Assembly: GCF_002270415.1 (NCBI RefSeq)
Contig: NZ_NNRI01000008.1
Coordinates: forward strand, 186,001 to 250,000
DNA length: 64,000 nucleotides
Source: Mesorhizobium sophorae
GTDB taxonomy: Bacteria > Pseudomonadota > Alphaproteobacteria > Rhizobiales > Rhizobiaceae
Direction: 5' to 3'
The notes beneath the pieces are model-generated. The model saw only the letters and a list, made by a program, of their open reading frames with translations, had not been told where the DNA came from and searched no databases. Of the stretch, positions 8,748-23,293 are shown in pieces. The position numbers and the translations under genes are program-made. How positions within the stretch are numbered: position 1 is the stretch's first letter; every line of letters starts with the position of its first letter.

Positions 8748-10538
8748 ATGTCCGGGGGCCAGCCAGAAAAATCAGGAGGACGAAAGGGCAAGGCTGCCTG
8801 CGCCTTGCTGCTGGCGACCAGCATGCTTGCTTTGCTGCGCCCGACGGCGCTCCATGCCCAGGAAACGGAGCTGCGCGGCGAGGTTTCCGAAACGGCAATC
8901 CTGTCCGACCAGCAGCGCAAGGCGAGACAGCTGGCTCTGGCAGCCCAAGGCCAGCAGGCGCCGGTCAACGCGGCGCAGGACAATGCGCCGGCACGAACCT
9001 ACCTGCCGGCCAGCGCCGGCGCGGTGCCTGATGACACGGACGCCGGCGCCGCGACCGCGACCGGCAGCGTGTTCGATCCGCCTTCGGCCACCGACGATAC
9101 CTCCGCCGATGCCGCGGCACCGCCAAAGCCTCGCCGCCGACCATCAACCGCCAGCCAAAATGCAGCGGATCCGGCCAAGGACAAGGCGACCGGCAAGTCG
9201 AGGAAGAAAAAGTCGACGACCGCGGCCACGGACGCCACGACCACGGGCGCCACCACCTCTACGACGGACGACGACACCACCGAAACGGATCAGGAGGCGG
9301 CCAACCGCCGCGCCGTCACCATCGACAGCGTCGACAGGCAAGAGCTTGACCGCGGCGCCGAACGCACCGCCTCCATCGAAGGCCAGGACAAGAAGGCCGA
9401 GGACGATCCGTTTGCCGCCACCGGCGTCAAATGGGGCTCTTTCGTCATTCGGCCGACGATCGAACAGGGCCTGACCGCCACCTCGAACGGCGATGCGAGC
9501 AGTGCCGGCACGTCGGCGCTGCTGTCCGAGACGGCGCTGCGCTTTTCCGCCGCCTCCGACTGGCGCGAGAACTCGGCGACGATCGACGGCTACGGCCTTT
9601 TCCGCGAGACCGTGTCGGGCTATTCGGTTCATGATGAGCAGGGCCGCATAGAAGGCCAGCTCAACGTCGATCTCGACAACGAGCTGCGCGCCATCGCCAA
9701 GCTCGGCTACGAGGCCGTGCCAGAATCGGCCTCCTCGCCGGACGCCATTGCTGGCGTCAACACGCAGCCGCTGCGGCAGACCGTGGACGGCAGCCTCGGC
9801 ATCGAGAAGGACGTTGGCAAGATGCGCTATGCGTTGACCGGCGCGGTGACGCACGATTTCTATGGCGACGCCGAGCTTTCGGACGGTACCTCATTGTCGC
9901 AGAAGGACCGCGACTCCACGCTCTATACGGCAACCCTGCGCACCGGCTACGAGATTTCTCCGGCACTCATCCCCTTCACCGAAATCGAGGTCGGTCGCCG
10001 GACCTATGATCAACGCATCGACACCGATGGCTTCGAGCGCTCCTCGACGCGCCTCGGGGGCCGCGCCGGCCTTGAGCTCGACATGGGCGAGAAGCTGTCG
10101 GGCGAATTCTCGGCCGGCTGGCTGCGGGAGGCGATCGACGACGATCGGCTCGAAGCGATTTCGGGGGCGACCGTCAACGCCGACCTCAAATGGTCGCCGG
10201 AACGCGGCACCACGATCGGCCTGACCGGCGTGACCACCGTCGAGCCCACGACCATCGCCGGGCAAAGCGGCGAAATCCTTTATTCAGGCCGCTTGACGGG
10301 CGAGCGGCAGATCCGCGCCAACCTCACCGGAAATGCGGCTCTGGGCCTTGATTGGCGCGATTATGTCGGCGTCGACGGCCATGACAGGACCCTGAGCGCC
10401 GAGGCCGGCCTGACATGGTGGCTGAACCGCTATGCCGGCCTCACCACCCGGGTGAGGACCGAAAAGCTGACCAGCAACCTGCCGGGCCGCGACTACACCG
10501 CAAACAGCATATTCCTCGGCGTGAAAGTGCAGCGCTGA
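8748..10538 (+). CDS. Outer-membrane beta-barrel protein (BBP2/OMP_b-brl_2 type)
   Basis: 596 residues. A signal peptide (about 12-40, ending ALHAQ) is followed by a long low-complexity, probably disordered region rich in Thr, Asp, Ala and Lys (about 65-215, with runs of Thr near 165-185). From about residue 230 to the end there are repeated amphipathic beta strands with turn residues, and the final residues GVKVQR resemble an outer-membrane C-terminal strand. This pattern matches the putative beta-barrel porin 2 family found in Rhizobiales. Start at ATG 8748 is the first ATG; GTG codons at 8739 and 8742 are alternatives. Role unknown, likely envelope or polysaccharide related given galU next to it. 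Confidence 0.78.
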   Translation: MSGGQPEKSGGRKGKAACALLLATSMLALLRPTALHAQETELRGEVSETAILSDQQRKARQLALAAQGQQAPVNAAQDNAPARTYLPASAGAVPDDTDAGAATATGSVFDPPSATDDTSADAAAPPKPRRRPSTASQNAADPAKDKATGKSRKKKSTTAATDATTTGATTSTTDDDTTETDQEAANRRAVTIDSVDRQELDRGAERTASIEGQDKKAEDDPFAATGVKWGSFVIRPTIEQGLTATSNGDASSAGTSALLSETALRFSAASDWRENSATIDGYGLFRETVSGYSVHDEQGRIEGQLNVDLDNELRAIAKLGYEAVPESASSPDAIAGVNTQPLRQTVDGSLGIEKDVGKMRYALTGAVTHDFYGDAELSDGTSLSQKDRDSTLYTATLRTGYEISPALIPFTEIEVGRRTYDQRIDTDGFERSSTRLGGRAGLELDMGEKLSGEFSAGWLREAIDDDRLEAISGATVNADLKWSPERGTTIGLTGVTTVEPTTIAGQSGEILYSGRLTGERQIRANLTGNAALGLDWRDYVGVDGHDRTLSAEAGLTWWLNRYAGLTTRVRTEKLTSNLPGRDYTANSIFLGVKVQR

Positions 10539-10565
10539 GCACCGCGCCAAGAAGGGTATGTCGAG

Positions 10566-10684
10566 ATTCAGGTCAGGCCGAGTCGAGAGCGATGGATTCC
10601 GAGAACCGGAGCGGAGCGTACGTTTGGGAACGTGAGTACCGGAAGCGCAGGAAACCGTCGCTCGCAGGCCGGCCTCACCTGAAT
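10566..10684. repeat. Long imperfect hairpin repeat between convergent genes (family 1, copy 1)
   Basis: About 30 nt at the left end (from ATTCAGGTCAGGCCG) pair with the right end (to GGCCTCACCTGAAT at 10684). The region near the apex, from 10634 (GAGTACCGGAAGCGCAGGAA), is shared with the element at 14402. It sits between the barrel gene and galU, which converge, so it may act as a two-way terminator. There is no strong T-run. Confidence 0.65.
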
Positions 10685-10696
10685 ACCGACATAGCC

Positions 10697-11602
10697 TTAG
10701 AAAGCGGCGCCGCGACGCTCTGATGGCTTCAGCTCGTCGAGAAGCGTGCGGATGACGCCGGCCATGTTCTCGTTCATGTCGCTGCGCCACAGCGCGAAGG
10801 CGACATTGGCCTCGACGAAGCCTTCCGGCGATCCGCAATCGAAGGTACGGCCCTGATAGTGGTACCCATAGAAGGGCTGCTGCTTTTCCAGCTTCAGCAT
10901 CGCGTCGGTGAGCTGGATCTCGTTGCCGGCCCCCTTTTCCTGGCCTTCGAGAATCGTGAATATCTCGGGTTGCAGGATATAGCGGCCGTTGATGTAGAGA
11001 TTGGACGGCGCCGTGCCGGTCTTCGGCTTTTCCACCATCTCGGTGATGCGGAAGCCGTGATGCGTATCCTCGCCGCGGCCAACGATGCCGTATTTATGGG
11101 CTTCGGCCGGGTCGCATTCCTGCACCGCGATGATGTTGTTGCCGGTTTCCTGGTAGAGTTCGACCATGTCCTTCATGCAGCTCTTTTCCGACTGCATGAT
11201 CATGTCGGGCAACAAAAGGGCGAACGGTTCGTCGCCGACCAGCTCGCGCGCGCACCAGACGGCATGGCCAAGGCCGAGCGGCACCTGCTGGCGGGTGAAG
11301 CTGGTCTGCCCTGGCGCCGGCTGCAGGCGCTGCAGGCGGGCGAGCTGGTCATCCTTGCCGCGCTGGGCCAGCGTGTCATAGAGCTCGAACTGGACGTCGA
11401 AATGGTCCTCGATGACGGCCTTGTTTCGGCCGGTGACGAAGATGAAATGCTCGATACCGGCCTCGCGAGCCTCATCCACCACATATTGGATCACTGGCCG
11501 GTCGACGACCGTCAGCATTTCCTTGGGGATGGCCTTGGTGGCCGGGAGAAACCGAGTGCCGAGACCGGCGACCGGGAAGACTGCCTTGCGAACTCTCTTC
11601 AT
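10697..11602 (-). CDS. galU: UTP--glucose-1-phosphate uridylyltransferase
   Basis: 301 residues. It makes UDP-glucose from UTP and glucose 1-phosphate, feeding exopolysaccharide, LPS, cyclic glucan and trehalose synthesis in the cytoplasm. The nucleotide-binding signature [22 protein letters not shown] (about 9-30) and later motifs [38 protein letters not shown] and NEIQLTDAM are all present. Length is normal. It has its own upstream region of about 210 nt shared with the divergent transglycosylase gene. Confidence 0.95.
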   Translation of the reverse strand: MKRVRKAVFPVAGLGTRFLPATKAIPKEMLTVVDRPVIQYVVDEAREAGIEHFIFVTGRNKAVIEDHFDVQFELYDTLAQRGKDDQLARLQRLQPAPGQTSFTRQQVPLGLGHAVWCARELVGDEPFALLLPDMIMQSEKSCMKDMVELYQETGNNIIAVQECDPAEAHKYGIVGRGEDTHHGFRITEMVEKPKTGTAPSNLYINGRYILQPEIFTILEGQEKGAGNEIQLTDAMLKLEKQQPFYGYHYQGRTFDCGSPEGFVEANVAFALWRSDMNENMAGVIRTLLDELKPSERRGAAF

Positions 11603-11811
11603 GCTTTCAATTATCCATTTGATGGCCTGCTCCGCAATCCCCGTTTCAAGACATTTTCACGCCGGAATTGAGGACTACCGAACAACTGAGGGGAACATTC
11701 CCCGGTAAAGCTTTGAGGCGTCTTTTCGTTCCCGGCAGCACCTATGGTAAACTAATTCCTAACCTGGTTCGGCGATGAATGGTCTTTCCTGAGACAGAGA
11801 AAGGGGAAAAG

Positions 11812-13032
11812 ATGTCCGTTCGCAGTGCCGCAAAGCGTTTTACCAGCGTCATCGCGGCAGCCAGCCTCTCGCTCGCCCTGCTGATGCCCGGCCCGGCTTT
11901 CGCCGATGCCGGTTTCCGGCAGTGGGTCGCCGGCTTCCGCGCCACAGCCGTGCAGAGCGGCGTTTCCGGTGCCCTCTACGACCAGGCCTTCAGGGACATC
12001 AGGGATATCGACCCGGTGGTGCTGGAAAAGGCGCGTACGCAGCCTGAATTCACCGCGCCTGCCTGGGACTATTTCGACAACCGCGTCCATGACCAGTCTG
12101 TCGCCGTCGGCCAGCAAATGGCCAAGAAGTGGAAGCCATGGCTGGACAGGATCGAGGCGAGGTTCGGCGTCGACCGCTACACCCTGCTCGCCATCTGGTC
12201 GATGGAATCGAACTATGGCGAAATCCTCAAGCGCGACGACATCATGCGCAACGTCGTGCGCTCGCTGGCGACCCTGGCCTATGCCGATCCGAAGCGGGCA
12301 AAATTCGCCCGCACCCAGTTGATCGCCGCGCTGAAGATCCTGCAGACCGGCGATATCGACGAAAGCCATCTGAGCGGATCCTGGGCCGGCGCCATGGGCC
12401 ACACCCAGTTCATCCCGACCAGCTATCTGCACTATGCCGTCGACATGGACGGCAACGGCAAGCGCGACATCTGGAATTCGATCCCCGATGCGCTGGCGAC
12501 GGCGGCCAACCTGTTGAAGAAGAATGGCTGGCAGGCCGGCAAGACCTGGGGCTATGAGGTCACCCTGCCAGCCGGCAAACTTCCTGGCGGCTCGAAGACA
12601 CTGTCGCAGTGGCAGGCGCTCGGCGTTGCCAGGGCCAACGGCAAGCCGTTCAAGAACGGCTCCGACAAGGCGACGCTGAAAGTGCCGGACGGCCGCGGCG
12701 GGCCAGCCTTCCTGATGGTCAAGAATTTCTCGGTCATCAAGGCCTACAACAATGCCGACAAATATGCGCTTGCCGTCGGTCTTCTCGCCGACGAAATCGC
12801 CGGCTCCAGCGGTCTCGTGCAGGACTGGAAGCGGCCTTTCACCAAGCTCACTTTCGAGGAAAGGCAGGAGCTGCAGAAGCGGCTTTCCCAGCACGGCCTC
12901 TACGACGGCAAATTCGATGGCAAGATCGGCGACGGCTCGAAAACCGCCATCATGGCCTTCCAGGCCAAGGCCGGATTGGCCCAGGACGGCTATCCGAGCA
13001 TGGAAGTGCTGAAGTGGCTCAGGCAGAAATAG
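11812..13032 (+). CDS. Lytic murein transglycosylase (MltB family) with peptidoglycan-binding domain
   Basis: 406 residues. Signal peptide (about 1-31, ending PAFADA). The catalytic SLT-2/MltB domain (about 33-330) has the active-site glutamate segment LLAIWSMESNYGE and the GSWAGAMGHTQFIPTSY motif. A C-terminal PG_binding_1 domain follows (about 345-403, LQKRLSQHGLYDGKFDGKIGDGSKTAIMAFQ). It would cleave murein glycan strands to 1,6-anhydro products in the periplasm. I chose the ATG at 11812 because AAGGGGA lies just before it and the signal peptide begins there; an in-frame ATG at 11779 is less likely. Confidence 0.93.
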   Translation: MSVRSAAKRFTSVIAAASLSLALLMPGPAFADAGFRQWVAGFRATAVQSGVSGALYDQAFRDIRDIDPVVLEKARTQPEFTAPAWDYFDNRVHDQSVAVGQQMAKKWKPWLDRIEARFGVDRYTLLAIWSMESNYGEILKRDDIMRNVVRSLATLAYADPKRAKFARTQLIAALKILQTGDIDESHLSGSWAGAMGHTQFIPTSYLHYAVDMDGNGKRDIWNSIPDALATAANLLKKNGWQAGKTWGYEVTLPAGKLPGGSKTLSQWQALGVARANGKPFKNGSDKATLKVPDGRGGPAFLMVKNFSVIKAYNNADKYALAVGLLADEIAGSSGLVQDWKRPFTKLTFEERQELQKRLSQHGLYDGKFDGKIGDGSKTAIMAFQAKAGLAQDGYPSMEVLKWLRQK

Positions 13033-13098
13033 GGCCACCTGCGGTGCCGCGCGGCCTTTCGGACGCGCAAAGGACACTGTAGCAATCTGTATGGTGCA

Positions 13099-14394
13099 AT
13101 GACCTTCGAAAGTCGACGCGACTTTTCAAGGCAGTGCGCCACGGGATGGAGGAAACGATTGGCTTCGGCTGCGCGCATCGCAGGGCTTGTTCGTCGCATG
13201 CCGGTGCTGATTCTGGCCGTCGTCGTTCTCGCCGTCGGCTTGGCTGGCGCCTTCCATGCGCCGGCCATGGCGCAGGAGCAGCAATACCGCGGCTGGTCGT
13301 TGCGCGACTCGTTGCGCGGCCTTTTGTTCCCACGTCGCAGCGAGCGGATCGAGCCGCCGCTGAACATCCAGAAGGCGAAGCCAAAGCCGCGCAAACCCCG
13401 CGTCCCGCGTGCGCCGGCCGAGCCGCAAATGCCGATCGCCGAGAAAGTCCCGGATGCCCGTACCGTCCTGGTGGTCGGAGATTTCATGGCGTCCGGGCTT
13501 GCCGAAGGCCTCGACACCGCCTTTGCCGAGAACACCGGCATCAGGATCGTGGCTCGCAGCAATGGCTCGTCCGGCTTCGTGCGCGATGATTTCTACAACT
13601 GGCCCGAACAGATCAAGGCGCTGATCGAGACCGAGAAACCGGCCGCCGTCGTCGTCATGCTGGGTTCCAACGACCGTCAGCAGATGAAGGTGGGGGATGT
13701 GCGCGAGCAGCCCCGGTCCGAGAACTGGACCAAGGAATACGAGCGCCGCACCGATGCGCTCGGCAAGGCCATCGCCGACGCCAAGGTGCCCTTCCTTTGG
13801 GTTGGCATGCCGGCCTTCCGGGTGCCGAAGATGACCTCCGACATGTTGGCCTTCAACGACATCTACCATCAGGCCACCGAAAGCCATGGCGGCGAATTCG
13901 TCGACGTCTGGGACGGCTTTGTCGACGAGAACGGCGCCTTCGTCACCAGCGGCCCCGACATGAACGGCCAGCCCGTGCGGCTGCGTGCCGACGACGGCAT
14001 CAACGTCTCGAAGGCCGGCAAGCGCAAGCTCGCCTTCTATACCGAAAAGCCGCTGATGAAGATCCTCGGCCTCGCCGCCCCCGGAAGCGTAACCCCGGCG
14101 ACCGCACCGACGGGCGCGCCCGTCGAGGCGCCTGGGCCGGCCGCCGCGCCCATCGTCATCGACCGCACCGCGCCGATGCTGCTCAGCGATCCGGCACTCG
14201 ACGGCGGCTCCGAACTTCTGGGCGCGGCGCCGCAGCCAAAGCCCAATCAGGATCTGCCCGGTGAAAAACTGGTGGTCGAGGGCAAGGCGCCGCAAGCCTC
14301 GCCCGGCCGCGCCGATGATTTCTCCTGGCCACCCCGGCCGCAGCCTGCGGCGGCTGTGGCCGCACCCGGCACGACGACGGCGATAAACCCTTAG
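13099..14394 (+). CDS. DUF459/SGNH-fold protein, probably catalytically inactive
   Basis: 431 residues. A basic N-terminus and one hydrophobic segment (about 34-56, cut possibly after PAMA) target it to the periplasm or inner membrane. Residues 118-320 form the SGNH/GDSL-like DUF459 domain. Block I reads VVGDFMASGLAEG, so the usual nucleophilic serine of GDS is Phe129; block III GSND (189-192) is intact; block V reads DGIN (299-302) instead of DxxH. Two of the catalytic positions are thus changed, implying a binding or scaffold role. A proline/alanine-rich tail (about 330-431) follows. DUF459 genes often lie near cell-wall genes, as here with a transglycosylase. Confidence 0.82.
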   Translation: MTFESRRDFSRQCATGWRKRLASAARIAGLVRRMPVLILAVVVLAVGLAGAFHAPAMAQEQQYRGWSLRDSLRGLLFPRRSERIEPPLNIQKAKPKPRKPRVPRAPAEPQMPIAEKVPDARTVLVVGDFMASGLAEGLDTAFAENTGIRIVARSNGSSGFVRDDFYNWPEQIKALIETEKPAAVVVMLGSNDRQQMKVGDVREQPRSENWTKEYERRTDALGKAIADAKVPFLWVGMPAFRVPKMTSDMLAFNDIYHQATESHGGEFVDVWDGFVDENGAFVTSGPDMNGQPVRLRADDGINVSKAGKRKLAFYTEKPLMKILGLAAPGSVTPATAPTGAPVEAPGPAAAPIVIDRTAPMLLSDPALDGGSELLGAAPQPKPNQDLPGEKLVVEGKAPQASPGRADDFSWPPRPQPAAAVAAPGTTTAINP

Positions 14395-14401
14395 AAGCTC
14401 C

Positions 14402-14493
14402 CTGAGCCCGTTTCGAAATTCGCTCCCGCGAGCACCGGAAGCGCAGAAAACGCCTCCAGATGGCTGCGGGAGTAGAATTTCCAACGGGCTCAG
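14402..14493. repeat. Long imperfect hairpin repeat between convergent genes (family 1, copy 2)
   Basis: The arm starting CTGAGCCCGTTTCGAAATTC pairs with the arm ending TTTCCAACGGGCTCAG at 14493. The apex from 14430 (GAGCACCGGAAGCGCAGAAAA) matches the apex of the copy at 10566. The right arm overlaps the gltD stop codon. It lies between the convergent DUF459 and gltD genes. Confidence 0.65.
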
Positions 14494-15944
14494 CTGGGCA
14501 GTACGGTGGACCCCATCAAGGCCTCGTCGATCGAGCGCGCCGCCTGGCGACCCTCGCGGATCGCCCAGACGACCAGCGACTGGCCGCGACGCACGTCGCC
14601 CGCCGCATAAAGCCTGTCGACGCTGGTCCTATAGTCGCGATCATTGGCTTCGACGTTCCTGGAACGGCGGCTGTCGGTGACGATCTTCATCTGGCCGTCC
14701 AATTCCCCAACCAGGCCGGCGGTGGCCGGGCCGGCAAAACCGATGGCGATGAAGGCGAGATCGGCGCGGATGACGAATTCGGTGCCGGCGATCGGCTTGC
14801 GCTTCTCGTCGACCTCGCAGCACTTGACGCCGGTCAGTTGGCCTTCCTCGCCGATGAACTCGAGCGTCGCCACCTGGAATTCGCGCTCCGCCCCTTCGGC
14901 CTGCGAGGACGAGGTGCGCATCTTGGTCGCCCAGTAGGGCCATACTGACAGCTTGTCTTCCTTCTCAGGCGGCTGCGGGCGGATGTCGAGCTGGGTAACG
15001 CGCACGGCGCCCTGGCGGAAGGCGGTGCCGACGCAGTCGGACGCGGTATCGCCGCCGCCGACGACGACGACATGTTGGCCGCCGGCGATGATCGGATGTG
15101 ACGGCCAGGCCACGGACTGGATCGGCTCGCCGCCGACCCGCCTGTTCTGCTGCACCAGATAGGGCATCGCATCATGCACGCCGCCGAGATCGTCTCCCGG
15201 GATGCCGGCCGCGCGCGGCGTTTCGGAACCGCCGCAATAGAGCACGGCGTCATGTTCGGCGAGCAGCTCGGCAACCGGCTTGTCGACACCGACATTGACG
15301 CCGCAATGGAAAGTCACGCCCTCGCCCTGCATCTGCTCGATGCGCCGGTCGATATAGTGCTTCTCGATTTTGAAGTCGGGAATGCCGTAGCGCATCAGCC
15401 CGCCCGGCCGGCTTTCGCGCTCATAGACATGCACGTCGTGGCCGGCGCGGCCAAGCTGCTGGGCAGCCGCCATGCCGGCCGGACCGGAGCCGACAACGGC
15501 GACGCGCTTTCCCGTCTTCTTCTCCGGCGGATAGGGCCTGATATGGCCGGTCTCATAGGCCTTATCGGCGATCGCCTGCTCGACCGTCTTGATGGCGACG
15601 GGGATGTCCTCGAGGTTCAGCGTGCAGGCTTCCTCGCAGGGCGCGGGGCAGATGCGGCCGGTGAACTCCGGGAAGTTGTTGGTCGAATGCAGGTTGCGGA
15701 TCGCGTTGTCCCAATCGCCATTGTAGACGAGGTCGTTCCAGTCCGGGATCTGGTTGTGGATCGGGCAGCCTGTCGGTCCGTGGCAGAACGGAATGCCGCA
15801 ATCCATACAGCGCGCGGCCTGTTTCTCGACCTCCTTGTCCGACATCGGCAACGTGAATTCGCGGAAATGCCGGATGCGGTCGGAGGCCGGCTGGTACTTG
15901 TGCACCTGCCGGTCGATTTCGAGAAAGCCTGTTACCTTGCCCAT
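14490..15944 (-). CDS. gltD: Glutamate synthase (NADPH), small subunit
   Basis: 484 residues. It carries electrons from NADPH to the large subunit for ammonium assimilation. The N-terminal cysteine clusters ([22 protein letters not shown], then [15 protein letters not shown]) bind [4Fe-4S] clusters. Two dinucleotide-binding motifs follow: [21 protein letters not shown] for FAD and [15 protein letters not shown] for NADPH. I start at the ATG at 15944 ([11 protein letters not shown], with AGGAAC upstream), the usual start of the family; a longer frame exists but adds non-homologous residues. It lies 141 nt downstream of gltB in the same direction. Confidence 0.95.
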   Translation of the reverse strand: MGKVTGFLEIDRQVHKYQPASDRIRHFREFTLPMSDKEVEKQAARCMDCGIPFCHGPTGCPIHNQIPDWNDLVYNGDWDNAIRNLHSTNNFPEFTGRICPAPCEEACTLNLEDIPVAIKTVEQAIADKAYETGHIRPYPPEKKTGKRVAVVGSGPAGMAAAQQLGRAGHDVHVYERESRPGGLMRYGIPDFKIEKHYIDRRIEQMQGEGVTFHCGVNVGVDKPVAELLAEHDAVLYCGGSETPRAAGIPGDDLGGVHDAMPYLVQQNRRVGGEPIQSVAWPSHPIIAGGQHVVVVGGGDTASDCVGTAFRQGAVRVTQLDIRPQPPEKEDKLSVWPYWATKMRTSSSQAEGAEREFQVATLEFIGEEGQLTGVKCCEVDEKRKPIAGTEFVIRADLAFIAIGFAGPATAGLVGELDGQMKIVTDSRRSRNVEANDRDYRTSVDRLYAAGDVRRGQSLVVWAIREGRQAARSIDEALMGSTVLPS

Positions 15945-16050
15945 AGTCCAGTTCCTGCTGTCCAGATGGTGCGGTTTTCGCCGCACCCGTTAACCTCTTG
16001 AGGCAGCCATGGCAACCTTGCCTTCGAGGTCAAACTGTCGATGAAAGTGG

Positions 16051-16074
16051 GCCGGGAAACCTGAGCCTCCCGGC
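16051..16074 (-). promoter_or_regulatory. Small hairpin in the gltB-gltD spacer
   Basis: A 7-bp perfect stem (GCCGGGA at 16051-16057, TCCCGGC at 16068-16074) with a 10-nt loop directly after the gltB stop codon. There is no T-run, so it is more likely an RNA processing or stability element than a terminator. Confidence 0.3.
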
Positions 16075-16085
16075 AACTGCCAAGT

Positions 16086-20816
<4,731 letters not shown>

Positions 20817-21284
20817 CTCTCGGTCCTCCATTCCCAGCCCTTCGGGCGCTGGTCTGCCCCGGCAAGCGCCTGGCTCACCCTGATCCTTGCGGCACGTCTT
20901 GCGAAATCCTTGCCGAACCAGACGGCTTTCCGCATGGTTCGTATTCGTACAGGCCAGCGTCTGGCTGTCCAACCTGTCGCCCGCAGCAACAGCCGGAGAG
21001 GCCCAAATGATACGCCAATCCAGCTCGTTTTGTGCGACAAAATAAGACAGCACTACTGTCCTAAATTTTTATGACAGAAATCCTGGACGCACACAAGACC
21101 GATTCACAAAAAACTTGGACCGCCAGCGACATAAAATTACGTGAAGTTGAGGAAAAACGTAAGCTTCGATCACAGCAGCTTTTCGGATCTGGCTGGCTTT
21201 ACCGCTTTTCCGACACGTGGCCCTTGCGTGTGAAACCCCAAAGCAGCCAAGGTCGCGCCGTTTTCAACCGAAGCAGGATTCCTG
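20817..21284. other. 468-nt region between divergent gltB and aldolase genes
   Basis: This stretch must hold the promoters of both divergent genes. It becomes A+T-rich around 21030-21150. I see a short hairpin (GACAG-CACTA-CTGTC near 21045-21059) followed by a T-rich stretch, but no confident operator, RNA gene or small coding frame. Confidence 0.5.
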
Positions 21285-22334
21285 ATGTTTTTTGCATCCG
21301 ACAACTGGGCGGGCGTCCATCCCGACATCTCGGCCAATTTATCCCGGCATGCCGCGGGCATCGCCACCGCTTATGGCGACGGCGAGCTCGACCGCGCCGT
21401 CTACCGGCGCTTCAGCGAGATTTTCGAACGGGATGTCGCGGTGTTCTTTGTCGCGACCGGCACGGCGGCCAACGCGCTGTCCATGGCGGCGTGCAATCGC
21501 ATCGGCGGCGTCGCCTTCTGCCATTCCGAAGCGCACATGAATGTCGATGAATTCGGCGCCGCGGGCTTCTACACCGGTGGAGCGCGCATGTCGCCGGTTC
21601 CGGGGCCACTGGGGCGCATCAATCCGCAGGCCCTCGACCGGGCCATCACGCGCTACTCGCAAGACCTCGCCCCCGCCGGCCAGCCGATGGCGGTGACGAT
21701 CACCCAGGCGACCGAGGTCGGCACTGTCTACACCGTCGACGATGTCAAGGCGATCGCCGAAGTCAGCCGCCGTCACGGCCTGCCTCTGCACATGGACGGA
21801 GCGCGGTTCGCCAACGCGATTGCGGCGACGGACATCAGTCCCGCAGAAATGACCTGGAAGAGCGGCGTCGATATCATCTCCTTCGGAGGCACCAAGAACG
21901 GCTGCTGGATGGCCGATGCGGTGGTGGTCCTGAACCCCGACGTGGCACGCGACCTGCGCCTGCTTCGCCAGCGCGCCGGGCAGACCTTTTCCAAGGCGCG
22001 CTTCATCTCGGCTCAGTTCGAAGCCTATTTCACCGACGATCTCTGGCTGAGGATGGCGCACCACGCCAATGCCATGGCCGCGCGGCTGGCCGCGACGATC
22101 GAGGATGCACCGGCAGGCCGGCTGGCCTGGCTGCCGCAGGCCAATGAAGTGTTCGCGATCCTCGACCGCGCCAAAGCCGAAAAGCTGCAGGCGGCCGGGG
22201 CAAAATTCTACGAATGGGGTCTGCCGCAGGGCTTCGACAGCCACCTCGGCGACAATGAAGTGATCTACCGTTTCGTCGCCAGCTTCGCGACCACGACCGA
22301 AGAGATCGACCACCTTGGCCACCTGATCGCTTGA
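21285..22334 (+). CDS. Low-specificity L-threonine aldolase (beta-eliminating lyase family)
   Basis: 349 residues. A PLP enzyme of fold type I that cleaves L-threonine or L-allo-threonine to glycine and acetaldehyde, or acts on related beta-hydroxy amino acids. The PLP-binding lysine is Lys204 in SFGGTKNG; Asp171 in HMDGAR would contact the pyridine nitrogen; TGTAANALS (58-66) binds phosphate. Length and motifs are normal for bacterial threonine aldolases. It starts with ATG at 21285 after an AGGATT-type weak site. Confidence 0.88.
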   Translation: MFFASDNWAGVHPDISANLSRHAAGIATAYGDGELDRAVYRRFSEIFERDVAVFFVATGTAANALSMAACNRIGGVAFCHSEAHMNVDEFGAAGFYTGGARMSPVPGPLGRINPQALDRAITRYSQDLAPAGQPMAVTITQATEVGTVYTVDDVKAIAEVSRRHGLPLHMDGARFANAIAATDISPAEMTWKSGVDIISFGGTKNGCWMADAVVVLNPDVARDLRLLRQRAGQTFSKARFISAQFEAYFTDDLWLRMAHHANAMAARLAATIEDAPAGRLAWLPQANEVFAILDRAKAEKLQAAGAKFYEWGLPQGFDSHLGDNEVIYRFVASFATTTEEIDHLGHLIA

Positions 22335-22343
22335 GCTTTTCCT

Positions 22344-23240
22344 ATGACCATGTCACCGCTCGGCTCGACTATGCGGCTGATCCGCCCCGCTCCAAACGTG
22401 CTCGGCTTTTATGACGGCCGGATAGAGGGCGTTCGCGGCTGGTCGGATCAGCCCAATTGGCTCGATGACGGCGCCTATGCCCTTGGCATTTGCACCTATG
22501 CAATTGTCGATGGCTCGGAAGCGCTTGTCTATGACACGCATATTTCGCTTCAGCACGCCCGGATCATCCGGCAAACGCTAGAGGGTATGGGCGTCACCTC
22601 GATGCGGGTGGTCCTCAGTCATTGGCATGATGATCATGTCGCCGGCAACGAGGTGTTCCGGGATTGCGAAATCATCGCCAACAACCTCACAGCCTCTGCT
22701 CTCGCAGAGAACCGGACCAAACTGGAAAATGAGAACCCGCCGATCAGACCCCTTATCCTTCCGAATCGGACATTCGACGACAATCTCGACCTCATGGTCG
22801 GGTCGATAGCGGTCGACCTTCGGCACGTCGAAATCCACAGTCACGACGGTACCGTGTTGGTCATGCCCAGCGCCGGTCTGCTCTTTGCGGGCGATACGCT
22901 TGAAGATCCGATCACTTATGTCGGCGAACCGGAACGGCTGACTAAACATCTGGACGATCTCGAACGCATGGCCGGCTGGACCTTTGACCGCATCCTACCC
23001 AATCACGGTTGGTTGCAGATGATCCAATCCGGTGGGTACGGTCGCGAGTTCATTGCCGCTACCCGATCCTATGTCGAAAAGCTGCTTCGCTGCCGACACG
23101 AGCCCGATCTGGTGAGGCAAGATCTGAGAGCCTTCGCTGCCGAAGTGTTTGCCTCCGGTGCCGTCGGTTATTTCGCGCCATACGAGGCCGTTCACCGACA
23201 AAACGTTGAGGCCGTGGTGGCTTCGGGGACTGCCAGCTGA
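22344..23240 (+). CDS. MBL-fold metallo-hydrolase
   Basis: 298 residues. The metallo-beta-lactamase motif LSHWHDDHVAGN (His93, His95, Asp97, His98) binds two metals, with later ligands in the HSHDGTV and FAGDTLED segments (about 166-195) and near NHGWLQ. No signal peptide, so it is probably cytoplasmic. MBL-fold hydrolases act on thioesters, lactones, phosphoesters and other substrates; nothing here fixes which. It follows the aldolase gene by 9 nt, so the two are probably cotranscribed. Base composition is slightly less biased than that of its neighbours. Confidence 0.85.
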   Translation: MTMSPLGSTMRLIRPAPNVLGFYDGRIEGVRGWSDQPNWLDDGAYALGICTYAIVDGSEALVYDTHISLQHARIIRQTLEGMGVTSMRVVLSHWHDDHVAGNEVFRDCEIIANNLTASALAENRTKLENENPPIRPLILPNRTFDDNLDLMVGSIAVDLRHVEIHSHDGTVLVMPSAGLLFAGDTLEDPITYVGEPERLTKHLDDLERMAGWTFDRILPNHGWLQMIQSGGYGREFIAATRSYVEKLLRCRHEPDLVRQDLRAFAAEVFASGAVGYFAPYEAVHRQNVEAVVASGTAS

Positions 23241-23247
23241 ACATAAG

Positions 23248-23275
23248 AAAGGCGGCGCCCTTCGGCGCCGCCTTT
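23248..23275. terminator. Bidirectional terminator between MBL-hydrolase and hsp20 genes
   Basis: A perfect 12-bp inverted repeat (AAAGGCGGCGCC at 23248-23259 and its complement at 23264-23275) with loop CTTC. It has A-rich and T-rich flanks and lies between two convergent genes, so it can serve both strands. Confidence 0.85.
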
Positions 23276-23293
23276 GCCCTGGGAGGCTATCGG

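Noticed and set aside
11687..11700. Palindrome GGGGAACATTCCCC between galU and the transglycosylase gene
   Set aside because: A perfect short palindrome, but isolated, with no adjacent regulator and no second copy nearby; I cannot assign it.
21071..21284. A possible short coding frame (from ATG 21071) before the aldolase gene
   Set aside because: It runs on into the aldolase gene in another frame and has no ribosome site or family; likely non-coding leader.
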